Of a stretch of 64,000 nt of DNA, positions 26,633 through 34,009 are shown piece after piece; position 1 is the first letter of the stretch; the number at the start of each line of letters is the position of its first letter. The position numbers and the translations under genes are program-made. Origin of the DNA: an uncultured Corynebacterium sp. (GTDB taxonomy: Bacteria > Actinomycetota > Actinomycetes > Mycobacteriales > Mycobacteriaceae); contig NZ_CAMIGN010000008.1 in the NCBI RefSeq assembly GCF_946221935.1, positions 56,625 to 120,624 of the forward strand, given 5' to 3'. The notes under the pieces are model-generated. The model was not told the DNA's origin and did not search any database. It was given only the letters and a program-made list of their open reading frames with translations.

Positions 26633-28521
26633 TGATTTGCCTCCAGCATCAGCTTCGGTCCGGGCTTTTCAGATGGGGAAACGTTGTAGTGATCCAGCAT
26701 CCACGCCATGATGTCGTGGAACAGCGGTGCCGCGGTTCCGCCCGCGCCGCCGTCGGTTCCGCGCTGCGGATTGTCCAGCATGATTCCCACGACGAAGCGA
26801 GGTTTATCAGCAGGGGCTATACCCGCAAAGTTAATCCAATAGGAAGAATTTGAATAGGCTCCGGAATCCGGGTCGATTTGCTGGGCGGTACCTGTCTTGC
26901 CGGAAACCTGGTAGCCATCAATAGCTGCCGGAGCACCGCTACCCTGCTGGACTCCCGTCTCGTCCTTTTGGGTTACTGCGCGGAACATGTCAACGGTCGT
27001 CCGGGCAGTCTCCGGGGAGACTACCCGAGTTTCCTTAGCCGGGTCGGTGGGCAGCTCAGCGCCGTTGGAGGATGTGATCTTCTTGATCAATCGTGGCTCC
27101 ACGCGCACGCCGTCGTTTGCCAGCGCCTGGTAGATGCTCGTCATTTGCAGCAGGTTCATCGACATACCCTGGCCGATCGGGAGATTGGCGAAGGTGCCGC
27201 CAGACCACTGGTTGAGCTCCGGCATGTAGCCGCTCACCTCATAGGGCAGTCCCACTCCCGCTGCCTGGCCCACGCCGAACTTGCGGAAGTAGTCGTACAT
27301 CTTCTCCTCGCCTACCCGCTGCGCGAGCATGAGGGTGCCGACGTTAGAGGACTTACCAAAAACACCGGTGGTGGTGTACGGAACCTCTCCGTGTTCCCAG
27401 GCGTCCTTCACCGTTACACCGGCCATGTCGATGCTGCCAGGAATCTTAAGTACCTCGTCCGGGGTCGTTTTGCCCTCTTGGATCGCAGCGGCGGCAGTCA
27501 TGATCTTGGCGACGGAGCCGGGTTCAAAGGAATCTGCCGTAGGGCGGTCGCCAAAGACCTTCTTACGCTTCAGTTGCTTTTCGATGTCACCGTTGGGATC
27601 AATCGAATCGCTGGATCCCATGGCAACAATCTCGCCGGTCTTGGAGTCCAAGACGACGGCGGAGGCAGACTTGGCTCCGGACTTTTCCCGTGCCTGCTGC
27701 AATGCCTGCTGCATATAGGTCTGCGCGTCAAGGTCGATGGTCAGCTCGTAGGAATCACCATCGACTGCGGGATGCACGTCACGGGTGGATCCTGGAATCA
27801 GGTAGCCGTCACCTGCGACGTCTACAGTGCGGGAGCCGTTGATCCCCTGCAATCGAGCGTCCTGGGAAAGCTCGAGGCCGAACTGCCCCTGGTTATCAGT
27901 GCTGATCTTGCCGATTATGTTTTGTGCGACCGCACCGTTGGGGTACTGCCGCAGATCTTGACGCTCGGCAGTGATCTCGGGGAATTCCTCAGCGACTTTC
28001 TCGGCGACATCCGGATCGACGTTTCGAACCAGTACCTCATAGTCCTTATCGCTCTTCAGCTTGTCACGGATGTCATCTTCTTGGATGTCATCGCCTTCTT
28101 TGTTGATCATCTCCGGCAGGCGCTTGGCGATATCCTCGATGCGCTGCTTTGGCTCCGGCACGTTCTCGGGGTCTAGTTCATGACGCTCCTGCATGAACGA
28201 CTCGAGCTTCTTCGGGTGCACTGACAGGCTGCGGGCATCCATTGTGTAAGCCAATATCTGGCCGTTGCGGTCAGTGATCCCGCCGCGCAGGGCCGGCTCG
28301 GTGACGACTGAGGTGCGCTGCAACTGTGCCTGTGTGGACAAAGACGGGCTAGCGACCAGCTGCACCCAGACCAAACGCAGGATAAGTGCGAAAACAGTCA
28401 AGAAGATAACAAGGAACACAAGACGGACGCGTTTGTTAAAGCGCCCGAAGGAGGTATCCAAGATCAACCACGAGTTACCTTCAACCGTCCGCGGGGAGCG
28501 GCGGTCGTTACTTTTCGACAC
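26629..28521 (-). CDS. ftsI: Septal penicillin-binding protein FtsI (PBP class B)
   Basis: Septal peptidoglycan transpeptidase, target of beta-lactams, working with FtsW. The 630-residue protein has a short cytoplasmic tail, one membrane helix (LVFLVIFLTVFALILRLVWV), a dimerisation domain, and a transpeptidase domain. Its active-site motifs are PGSVAK (Ser nucleophile), SSN in GKSSNVGT, and KTG in VSGKTGTAQ. I chose GTG 28521 (MSKSNDRRS) because a strong AAAGGAGG site lies 8 bases upstream; an ATG 24 bases earlier would place that site inside the gene. Confidence 0.95.
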   Translation of the reverse strand: MSKSNDRRSPRTVEGNSWLILDTSFGRFNKRVRLVFLVIFLTVFALILRLVWVQLVASPSLSTQAQLQRTSVVTEPALRGGITDRNGQILAYTMDARSLSVHPKKLESFMQERHELDPENVPEPKQRIEDIAKRLPEMINKEGDDIQEDDIRDKLKSDKDYEVLVRNVDPDVAEKVAEEFPEITAERQDLRQYPNGAVAQNIIGKISTDNQGQFGLELSQDARLQGINGSRTVDVAGDGYLIPGSTRDVHPAVDGDSYELTIDLDAQTYMQQALQQAREKSGAKSASAVVLDSKTGEIVAMGSSDSIDPNGDIEKQLKRKKVFGDRPTADSFEPGSVAKIMTAAAAIQEGKTTPDEVLKIPGSIDMAGVTVKDAWEHGEVPYTTTGVFGKSSNVGTLMLAQRVGEEKMYDYFRKFGVGQAAGVGLPYEVSGYMPELNQWSGGTFANLPIGQGMSMNLLQMTSIYQALANDGVRVEPRLIKKITSSNGAELPTDPAKETRVVSPETARTTVDMFRAVTQKDETGVQQGSGAPAAIDGYQVSGKTGTAQQIDPDSGAYSNSSYWINFAGIAPADKPRFVVGIMLDNPQRGTDGGAGGTAAPLFHDIMAWMLDHYNVSPSEKPGPKLMLEANQ

Positions 28522-28569
28522 GTGGTTGTCCTCCTTTCTAATCACTCTTGGCTATTGTCCCCACAAATA

Positions 28570-28596
28570 CGAAAACAGGCCGGGGTTGCTCCCGGC
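28570..28596 (-). terminator. Hairpin with U-rich tail between ftsL and ftsI
   Basis: On the minus strand GCCGGG (28591-28596) pairs with CCCGGC (28579-28584) across a 6-base loop, followed by CTGTTTTCGTATTTG. It has the form of a modest intrinsic terminator inside the dcw cluster, upstream of the ftsI ribosome binding site, so it may attenuate transcription into ftsI-murE-murF. Confidence 0.5.
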
Positions 28597-28667
28597 GTGT
28601 CTGAAGTTTTCGCACCGATCCTTCTCGCTTGTGAACCGCGCGGGAAAGCTGGTCTGGCCCCTGACGC

Positions 28668-29570
28668 TTATCGCTGCGCCTGGGCAGGCGCAGGGGCAGG
28701 GGCAGCTGCCGGAGCTGGCCCCGGGGCTGGAGCTGGAGCCGCCGGAGCAGGCGCAGCTGCTTGCCCTGGTGTTTGCCCTGCCGTGCCACCGGAATAAGGC
28801 AGACCACCATTTGCCTGCGCATTCCCCGGCGCACTGGCATTCACGTCCGGAGCGCGATCGCCTGCCACAATCGGGTTGTTCGGGTGCAGTCCTTCAACCC
28901 GGTTGGTCTTCTCTGGGTCACTGGTAGCACCTCGGCGCTTGGCATTGCCGTTGACGTCCACAACGTCCTTGCCACGCTCCGCATCAGCGGGACGGGTTTC
29001 CTTAATCTTGCCGTTGCGATCTTCCAGGATGCCGGACTGCTTCGGGGTGACCATGCCCAGTTCGCTGGCCTCCTTAGCGATGCTCGCAGAGGATTTTGCG
29101 TTATTTACATCGCGGTTCAGGCTCTCAATTTCGTTTTCCAGAGTTGTGCTGTGCTTTTGCGCCTCGGCGATCTGGAAAGACTGCTTAGTAGTTGCAGCGG
29201 ACAGCGCCATGACGGAGACAACACCGATGATGAACACAGCGACCGCTAGGGCGATACGACGAGTCAGCTGCGGATTGCCGCGTTCCAGGGCAATGATGCG
29301 GCGGCCACGAACGGATACCTGCTGGCGCGAGCCAACTCGGCTACCACCAAAGCGACGCGCACTGCGACCTACTGTGCCCGTGCGCTGAGCACGATCCGTG
29401 CGGGCAGCGCCCCAATCACTACGGCGATGGGCCGGGGCGGCGACGCGTTGGCCGGAGCGCTCTGGACGGTTTCCAGCGTAGGAGCGGTCGGTAACGACGC
29501 GACCGGCGGAGGTGGTGTGGTCGCGGTCAGTGCGCTGGCGGCGAGTGTGGATGGTGCCTGGTGCGGTCAT
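28668..29570 (-). CDS. ftsL: FtsL-like septum formation membrane protein
   Basis: A bitopic protein in the FtsL position between rsmH and ftsI. The 300-residue sequence has a long Arg-rich cytoplasmic tail (about 1-105), one membrane helix (IALAVAVFIIGVVSVMALSA), and a short coiled coil containing AEAQKHSTTLENEIESLNRDV. The motif SELGMVTPKQSGIL is typical of actinobacterial FtsL-like proteins. The last 40 residues are a low-complexity Ala-Pro-Gly-Gln tail. FtsL bridges FtsB/FtsQ and activates FtsWI. The start has GAAGGA five bases upstream. Identification rests on position and architecture. Confidence 0.85.
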   Translation of the reverse strand: MTAPGTIHTRRQRTDRDHTTSAGRVVTDRSYAGNRPERSGQRVAAPAHRRSDWGAARTDRAQRTGTVGRSARRFGGSRVGSRQQVSVRGRRIIALERGNPQLTRRIALAVAVFIIGVVSVMALSAATTKQSFQIAEAQKHSTTLENEIESLNRDVNNAKSSASIAKEASELGMVTPKQSGILEDRNGKIKETRPADAERGKDVVDVNGNAKRRGATSDPEKTNRVEGLHPNNPIVAGDRAPDVNASAPGNAQANGGLPYSGGTAGQTPGQAAAPAPAAPAPAPGPAPAAAPAPAPAQAQR

Positions 29571-29638
29571 GTGTTTCCTTCCGAAGGTTCGGAGGTTCGG
29601 ATTTGTTTCTATCAGTGATGTTTGGGGGTTTTGCTTAG

Positions 29639-30697
29639 CTAACTGGGCGTGTCCAGCGGAAATGTGGTTTTTCCTCTGTCGTTGACCCTGCTGAAGGCTC
29701 TTACCCTCACAGGTGCTGCACGAGAGTTCTGCTCGATTTCTGCTTCGCTTGCTTTCTCGGCTCCCCGCGTGCGTAGCTCAAATTCGGCTTCCATCCCGGG
29801 CAGTTCCATAGGCAGCCCAGGGGGCGTCTTCGAGCTGCTGAGCTGCACCAATTCCTTCTTGACGATCTTGTCTTCCAGCGATTGGTAGCTCATAAACACG
29901 CCTACGCCGCCGACGTGGAGCCAACGGGAAATCTCGGGAATCAGCTTCTCCAGGGATTCGAGTTCTGCGTTAACCTCAACACGGAGTGCTTGGAACGTGC
30001 GCTTGGCCGGGTGTCCACCCGTTCGACGAGACGCCGCCGGGATCGTGGCATAGAGCAACTCAACAAGCCGAGCGGAGCTGTCGAAAGGTTGCTTCTCCCG
30101 CTCACGCACAACGGCGGAAGCGATCTTCCCTGCGAACCTTTCATCGCCATAGGTCTTGAGAATGCGAGCAATCTCGCCGTGGCTGTAGGTATTCAGAATG
30201 TCGGCAGCAGTCAGAGGGCTGCTGGGATCCATGCGCATGTCCAGCGGCGCATCGACTGCATAGGCGAATCCGCGCTCCGGTTGATCGAGCTGCATGGAGG
30301 AGACGCCCAGGTCGAAGAGGAAACCAGAAATTCCACTCTCACGCACGCTGGAAGGAATTGCCCCTTGATCCATGAGGTCTTCAAGCGCGTCGGTCACTCC
30401 GTCAAAGCGTGTCTGATAGGAAACGAAGCGATCGCCGTAGCCTGCCAGACGTTCATTCGCCTCTGCGAGCGCATTGGGATCACGGTCTAGCCCCACCACG
30501 ATGGCATGCGGAAAGGCGTCGAGAAAAGCTTCGCTGTGCCCACCAGCACCGAGGGTGCCGTCTACGATTAGGGGGCGTTCCGGCGCCTGGGCACTGTGCA
30601 CACCCAACCCGACAAGCTCAACCATGCGGTCGCGCATGACTGGAATATGGCCGTGCTCGTTGTGCGGCTTGGCCGGCTGTGCCTGCCCGTCGGTCAT
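29639..30697 (-). CDS. rsmH: 16S rRNA (cytosine1402-N4)-methyltransferase
   Basis: Methylates C1402 of 16S rRNA with S-adenosylmethionine. The 352-residue protein (older name MraW) has the substrate start GHIPVMRDRMVEL, the SAM motif VDGTLGAGGHSEAFL, VVGLDRDPNAL, and FLFDLGVSSMQLDQPERGF. The inserted helical domain contains RRTGGHPAKRTFQALRVEVN. ATG 30697 (MTDGQAQ) is preceded by GGAGGG and is preferred over starts further upstream that would enter the mraZ-rsmH leader. Confidence 0.96.
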   Translation of the reverse strand: MTDGQAQPAKPHNEHGHIPVMRDRMVELVGLGVHSAQAPERPLIVDGTLGAGGHSEAFLDAFPHAIVVGLDRDPNALAEANERLAGYGDRFVSYQTRFDGVTDALEDLMDQGAIPSSVRESGISGFLFDLGVSSMQLDQPERGFAYAVDAPLDMRMDPSSPLTAADILNTYSHGEIARILKTYGDERFAGKIASAVVREREKQPFDSSARLVELLYATIPAASRRTGGHPAKRTFQALRVEVNAELESLEKLIPEISRWLHVGGVGVFMSYQSLEDKIVKKELVQLSSSKTPPGLPMELPGMEAEFELRTRGAEKASEAEIEQNSRAAPVRVRAFSRVNDRGKTTFPLDTPS

Positions 30698-30802
30698 TAG
30701 CTTTCCCTCCTTCCCTAGCTGCGTTATCTCTAGATTCCTATCCCCAAACTGGGGCTCTTTGTATTTCATGAGCCACATAGATACTTATGTGACTCAAAAG
30801 TT

Positions 30803-30905
30803 AAAAGAGTGCGAACAGGGCCTCACCTGCGTGGGTGCGGGCTTGACATCGGGGAAGTACGTCAAGGTTCCGCGTCGTCCACGCAGGTAAGGGCCTGCGC
30901 ACACT
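30803..30905 (-). terminator. Long compound hairpin with U-rich tail between mraZ and rsmH
   Basis: On the minus strand an outer stem pairs GAGTGTGCGCAGGCCC...CCTGCGTGG with CCACGCAGG...GGCC...GCACTC (plus-strand arms about 30806-30834 and 30877-30905). An inner hairpin CTTGAC/GTCAAG (30842-30847, 30861-30866) sits in the loop. The outer stem ends in CTCTTTTAACTTTTG, a typical intrinsic-terminator tail. It would attenuate transcription from the mraZ promoter into rsmH and the dcw genes. Confidence 0.6.
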
Positions 30906-30954
30906 CTGTTGTCCACTATTAATTTGTCGTCTTGCGTTGTCGTTCCACGCGCTT

Positions 30955-31386
30955 CTAGAGGAAGGAAGCCAGCACTTCGTCGTCGCCGTCCGAGAAATCC
31001 TCTTCGTGCTCAGCGCTGTATTCTTCCCAGCTCGCGGCATCCCAAATCTCAATGAAGTCGACATTGCCGATTACTACGCACTCCTTCGAGAGCCCCGCGT
31101 AGTTACGGTGCAACGCCGAAACCGAAATCCTCCCCTGCGAATCCAGCGCCTGCTCATCGGCGCTGGCAGCAAGGTTTCGCACGAATGCGCGAGCCTTCGG
31201 GTTGGTGCGCGAAGCCTCAGCAGCCTTCTTTGCCCGCACAAGGAATTCAGCCTTGGGATATACAGCCAGGCTGCGATCCTGCCCTTTCACAACCATCAAG
31301 CCGTCCGCAAGTTCTTCGCGAAACTTCGCCGGCAGAGTCAATCGACCCTTGTCGTCGAGCTTCGGCGTAAAGGTGCCGAAAAACAT
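30955..31386 (-). CDS. mraZ: Transcriptional regulator MraZ
   Basis: First gene of the dcw cluster; a ring-forming DNA-binding protein with two SpoVT/AbrB-like domains that represses its own promoter. The 143-residue protein has both conserved D-x-K/Q-G-R motifs: LDDKGRLTLPAKFR near residue 10 and LDSQGRISVSALHR near residue 80. The acidic C-terminal tail (SAEHEEDFSDGDDE) is typical of corynebacterial members. AAAGGGG precedes the ATG. Four phased MraZ boxes lie 125 bp upstream. Confidence 0.96.
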   Translation of the reverse strand: MFFGTFTPKLDDKGRLTLPAKFREELADGLMVVKGQDRSLAVYPKAEFLVRAKKAAEASRTNPKARAFVRNLAASADEQALDSQGRISVSALHRNYAGLSKECVVIGNVDFIEIWDAASWEEYSAEHEEDFSDGDDEVLASFL

Positions 31387-31510
31387 GTCATCGGCCCCTT
31401 TCTATGAATGATCTTGCGCCTTGCTATGCCGTGTCCGTTGTGAATCAAGGGTAAAAATCACCCTGAACATTGGTTTCTCTATGAAGTTTGGAATTGTTGG
31501 CACAGCTTCG

Positions 31511-31545
31511 CCCCAACGATCCCCACTTTACCCCACTCCTCCCCA
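31511..31545 (-). promoter_or_regulatory. MraZ operator: four 10-bp-phased TGGGG boxes
   Basis: On the plus strand CCCCA begins at 31511, 31521, 31531 and 31541, exactly 10 bp apart. Read on the minus strand this is TGGGG-N5 repeated four times, the helically phased array known for MraZ operators (E. coli has three TGGG-N5 repeats). More isolated TGGGG elements lie at 31585 and 31607. The array sits 125-160 bp upstream of the mraZ start and is the expected autorepression site. Confidence 0.85.
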
Positions 31546-31790
31546 CAATCTCTACAACACGAGCTTTTGTGTGCGCTTTTTTCTCCCCACTTCTTTCTCA
31601 AAGTGTCCCCAACCAGCACTCTAGCCACAAAGCACACCTTCACAACCAACGCACGATCTTTACATCCCCCCTCTTCTTTATTACGACGCCACACTCTCCC
31701 CCACCCCGAGCCCCCCCACTAAAAGCACCGGTTTAGCACAGGTAGACAGCGTTTCTCCCTTACACACGACCATCCTTCACCCCGAATGAC

Positions 31791-31826
31791 TATGCATAGA
31801 ATATTCAAAGTGGGGGAAAGTGGGGT
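31791..31826 (+). promoter_or_regulatory. Plus-strand promoter-like element with an MraZ-box pair
   Basis: TAGAAT (31797-31802) matches the -10 consensus and is followed within 8 bases by GTGGGG GAAA GTGGGG (31810-31825), the same unit and spacing as in the mraZ operator but facing the other way. The boxes would cover the transcription start, as for a repressor. No convincing -35 element or recognised downstream gene is seen. Confidence 0.4.
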
Positions 31827-32111
31827 GACCACACCCAACTCGCACACCAAAAATAAGATTTACCTTTTGAGGTCTAGCCTGAATTATGTAGCAAGTTCGA
31901 TACCGACCAAGAGGATGCGACATGCGCTACACAACCGGCAGCTTCGGGGCATTCGCCCACCCCTAGAGATCGAAAATGCCAGCGTGCTGGATGAGGTTCT
32001 ACTGACCCAAACCCGATGACCCCAACAATTCCCACATCGCGCCACGGTAAATCCCCGAAGAAGTAGAAGCCCCCTCTAACTCAAGGGTGAAACTAGCCCC
32101 AGCCGCAAACT

Positions 32112-32149
32112 AAAAACCACCGTCCTCCCGGCTGGGAGGCGGTGGTTTT
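32112..32149. terminator. Bidirectional intrinsic terminator
   Basis: An almost perfect stem pairs AAAACCACCG-TCCTCCC with GGGAGGC-GGTGGTTTT across a GGCT loop. On the minus strand it is followed by TTTTTAG and ends the DUF3040 gene 17 bp earlier. On the plus strand it ends in TTTTCTTG. Confidence 0.85.
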
Positions 32150-32165
32150 CTTGTTCCGCAACGCT

Positions 32166-32567
32166 TTAGCGCTCAAAGCGACGGCGGAAGCTATCTTCCA
32201 TCCGATCGCCGAGTCCGCTACCGGACGTTCCCTTCAGGGCACGTGCCTTGCGGGGGTTTCCCGCCTTGGAGCGCTTGATAGCTGCAGCCTCCGGATCCTC
32301 ATTCGGCTGGAAAGCTAGCAGGCCACCACCGAACATGATCAAAAATCCGAGGACACTTAGAGCCACAAACCACAGCGACAGTTGAGAGGCTGCAATCCCA
32401 CCAACCATCACCGTGAGTCCGAGAACAATGAGCGCGATAGAACGGATGTTGAAGTTCATTGTCCGCTTACCATTGGTGGAAGCCTGCTTCGCCAGGCGCG
32501 GATCCTCAGCAATCAGCGCCTGTTCGATCTCCGCGAGCATCCTCTGCTCTTGCTCTGATAGAGCCAT
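32166..32567 (-). CDS. DUF3040 membrane protein
   Basis: A 133-residue protein of the actinobacterial DUF3040 family (Rv2169c-like), function unknown. It begins MALSEQEQRMLAEIEQAL, the family signature, followed by two adjacent membrane helices (about residues 40-85) and a basic C-terminal tail. ATG 32567 is supported by GGGAGG at good spacing; an upstream in-frame start would add an atypical 12 residues. It is placed next to mraZ and the GNAT gene, as in mycobacteria. Confidence 0.88.
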   Translation of the reverse strand: MALSEQEQRMLAEIEQALIAEDPRLAKQASTNGKRTMNFNIRSIALIVLGLTVMVGGIAASQLSLWFVALSVLGFLIMFGGGLLAFQPNEDPEAAAIKRSKAGNPRKARALKGTSGSGLGDRMEDSFRRRFER

Positions 32568-32716
32568 CGCGACCTCCCAATTCTCTGCGGCTACTTCTTC
32601 CAACGGACAACCCGCAGAAAAAGTTTCCAGCCCGGGTGCGCTCCACCCGCGTTTACCCCACCCACCCTACATCAACCTGCGGTTTTCAAACAATGATGTG
32701 CATTGTTTGAGTAGCT

Positions 32717-33142
32717 CTAGGCCACCTTTGGTAGGTAATCCACCGCCGCTCGCGCTAGGTCCACTAGCTCGCAAGCATCGCGGTAAATCACGCCCCGGGA
32801 ATCCGCAGGTATTCCCTGGCTAAGCCCCAAGCCAGCCCGGCTCGCCACTCGGGCATGCGCTTCAAAGGTTTCAGCCCATTCTTCAAGATCCGGGCGAAGT
32901 ACCCTCAGCTTGGCCCACGCACTCCCGGAAGGGCGACGCTTCCGCGTGGCCATCTCCCATTCAATCAACGCCCCTGCCGCCCTCAGCCCGGCGCGGTAGG
33001 CATATACGATCGCCTCTGGCTCGCGAAGTTCCGCTCGCGACAGTGCCAGCTGTCGCTCTGCCTCGTCCAGGAACCCCCTCGCGCCCAGGGAGCGACTGTA
33101 CCTAGCCCGGGCTCCTATCTGCTTTTCCTGTACGGCCATCAT
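32717..33142 (-). CDS. SAV_6107-type HEPN domain protein
   Basis: An all-helical protein of about 141 residues resembling the SAV_6107 HEPN family of actinobacteria; function unknown. Family features are the N-terminal helix pair (FLDEAERQLALSRAELREPEAIVYAYRAGLRAAGALIE) and the C-terminal helix LVDLARAAVDYLP. The RX4-6H motif of RNase-type HEPN toxins is absent, and no nucleotidyltransferase partner is nearby, so I do not call it a toxin. The start is chosen between two adjacent ATGs by an AGGGG site; the exact codon is uncertain. It is divergent from the GNAT gene. Confidence 0.75.
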   Translation of the reverse strand: MMAVQEKQIGARARYSRSLGARGFLDEAERQLALSRAELREPEAIVYAYRAGLRAAGALIEWEMATRKRRPSGSAWAKLRVLRPDLEEWAETFEAHARVASRAGLGLSQGIPADSRGVIYRDACELVDLARAAVDYLPKVA

Positions 33143-33303
33143 TCTCATCCCCTAGTTTGCTCAGTCGCTGTTCTATGCAAGGTTTGGATCTCACATTAGA
33201 AAGCGCCCGAGACATCACTAAGCAACAAGCCGACCATATTCGAACATATGTCTCATTAACTATTTTTGAGTTCATTCCGCCAGAAGGTGGCACTATTGTT
33301 TCC

Positions 33304-33939
33304 ATGCCCCAGGACACGTACTCCCAGCCAACAACTCCCGACGATTCCTCCCTGCGCGTGTCCATCACCCCTGCCAACAACCGCCAGTTCATTGCGCGGC
33401 TCGACGAGCTCATCGACATTCACCTCGCCGCAATGAACTACCCCAAAGAGACCCATCCACAGCGCAAATCCCTGTGGTTCTACAACGCCTCCCAGCCGGA
33501 CTTCACCTGCACCATGGCGCTCCTACACTACGTTGACGAGGCCCCAGATCCCGACAATTCACGCCAGCGTTGCGTCGGAATCGGCTTCACCTTTCGCGGC
33601 TCCCCACACACATGGTGGTATCGGCAGGTCGCACGCGGCCTGGTTCTTAACGGATACTCACGCACAGAGGTGTCCCGCATACTGCATACCTACGCAGAGC
33701 TCTCCGAGATACATGTCCTGCCCCCAGCGCAGGGTGAGGGCGTCGGCACCAAAATCCTCAACGACCTCCTCCAGCGAACACCGCAGAGTACAGTGATGCT
33801 CTCCACTCCGGAGGTAGAAGGTGAAGCAAATGCCGCCTGGCAGCTTTATCGCCGAGCAGGATTCACCGATGTGCTGCGAAACTTCAAGTTCCCTGCAGAT
33901 CCGCGACCATTCGGCATCCTGCAGCGAACGCGCAACTAA
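33304..33939 (+). CDS. GNAT family N-acetyltransferase (Rv2170-like)
   Basis: An acetyl-CoA-dependent acetyltransferase of about 211 residues with unknown substrate. The C-terminal half has the acetyl-CoA loop AQGEGVGTKILNDLL (Q/R-x-x-G-x-G/A motif A) and the closing AAWQLYRRAGFTDVLRNF (motif B). The N-terminal half contains FIARLDELIDIHLAAMNYP and HTWWYRQVARGL. ATG 33304 is used because a TATTGT box is immediately upstream and there is no good site for the longer form starting at 33157. Position and order match mycobacterial Rv2170. Confidence 0.85.
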   Translation: MPQDTYSQPTTPDDSSLRVSITPANNRQFIARLDELIDIHLAAMNYPKETHPQRKSLWFYNASQPDFTCTMALLHYVDEAPDPDNSRQRCVGIGFTFRGSPHTWWYRQVARGLVLNGYSRTEVSRILHTYAELSEIHVLPPAQGEGVGTKILNDLLQRTPQSTVMLSTPEVEGEANAAWQLYRRAGFTDVLRNFKFPADPRPFGILQRTRN

Positions 33940-34009
33940 CTCACCAATAGCTCACCAAAACCAATACAGAGCCACTGCTAGGCATCTAGCGACTCCACTA
34001 CCGAGGTAC

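Larger units (their letters stand above)
31387..32111. other. Gene-poor region between mraZ and the DUF3040 gene, with regulatory repeats
   Basis: The mraZ leader, the four-copy MraZ operator (31511-31545) and a C-rich tract without coding signal fill 31387-31780. On the plus strand TATGCATAGAAT (31791-31802) is followed by a GTGGGG-N4-GTGGGG pair (31810-31825). A possible 14-codon reading frame 31922-31966 (MRYTTGSFGAFAHP) has a good Shine-Dalgarno AAGAGGA six bases upstream. The bidirectional terminator 32112-32149 would end a plus-strand transcript. I cannot show that a gene exists here. Confidence 0.4.

Noticed and set aside
28668..28790. Frameshifted or aberrant 3' end of ftsL
   Set aside because: The Ala-Pro-Gly-Gln tail stays in frame to a normal stop codon; low-complexity tails are common in such proteins.
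31786..32019. A 77-codon plus-strand frame starting at 31786
   Set aside because: The start lies upstream of the likely transcription start, there is no ribosome binding site, and the composition is not coding-like; the 14-codon frame in the same region has a better start signal.
32717..33939. HEPN gene plus GNAT gene as a toxin-antitoxin pair
   Set aside because: The genes are divergent, the HEPN protein lacks the RNase motif, and the GNAT protein is of the conserved Rv2170 type rather than a small toxin with a DUF1778 partner.
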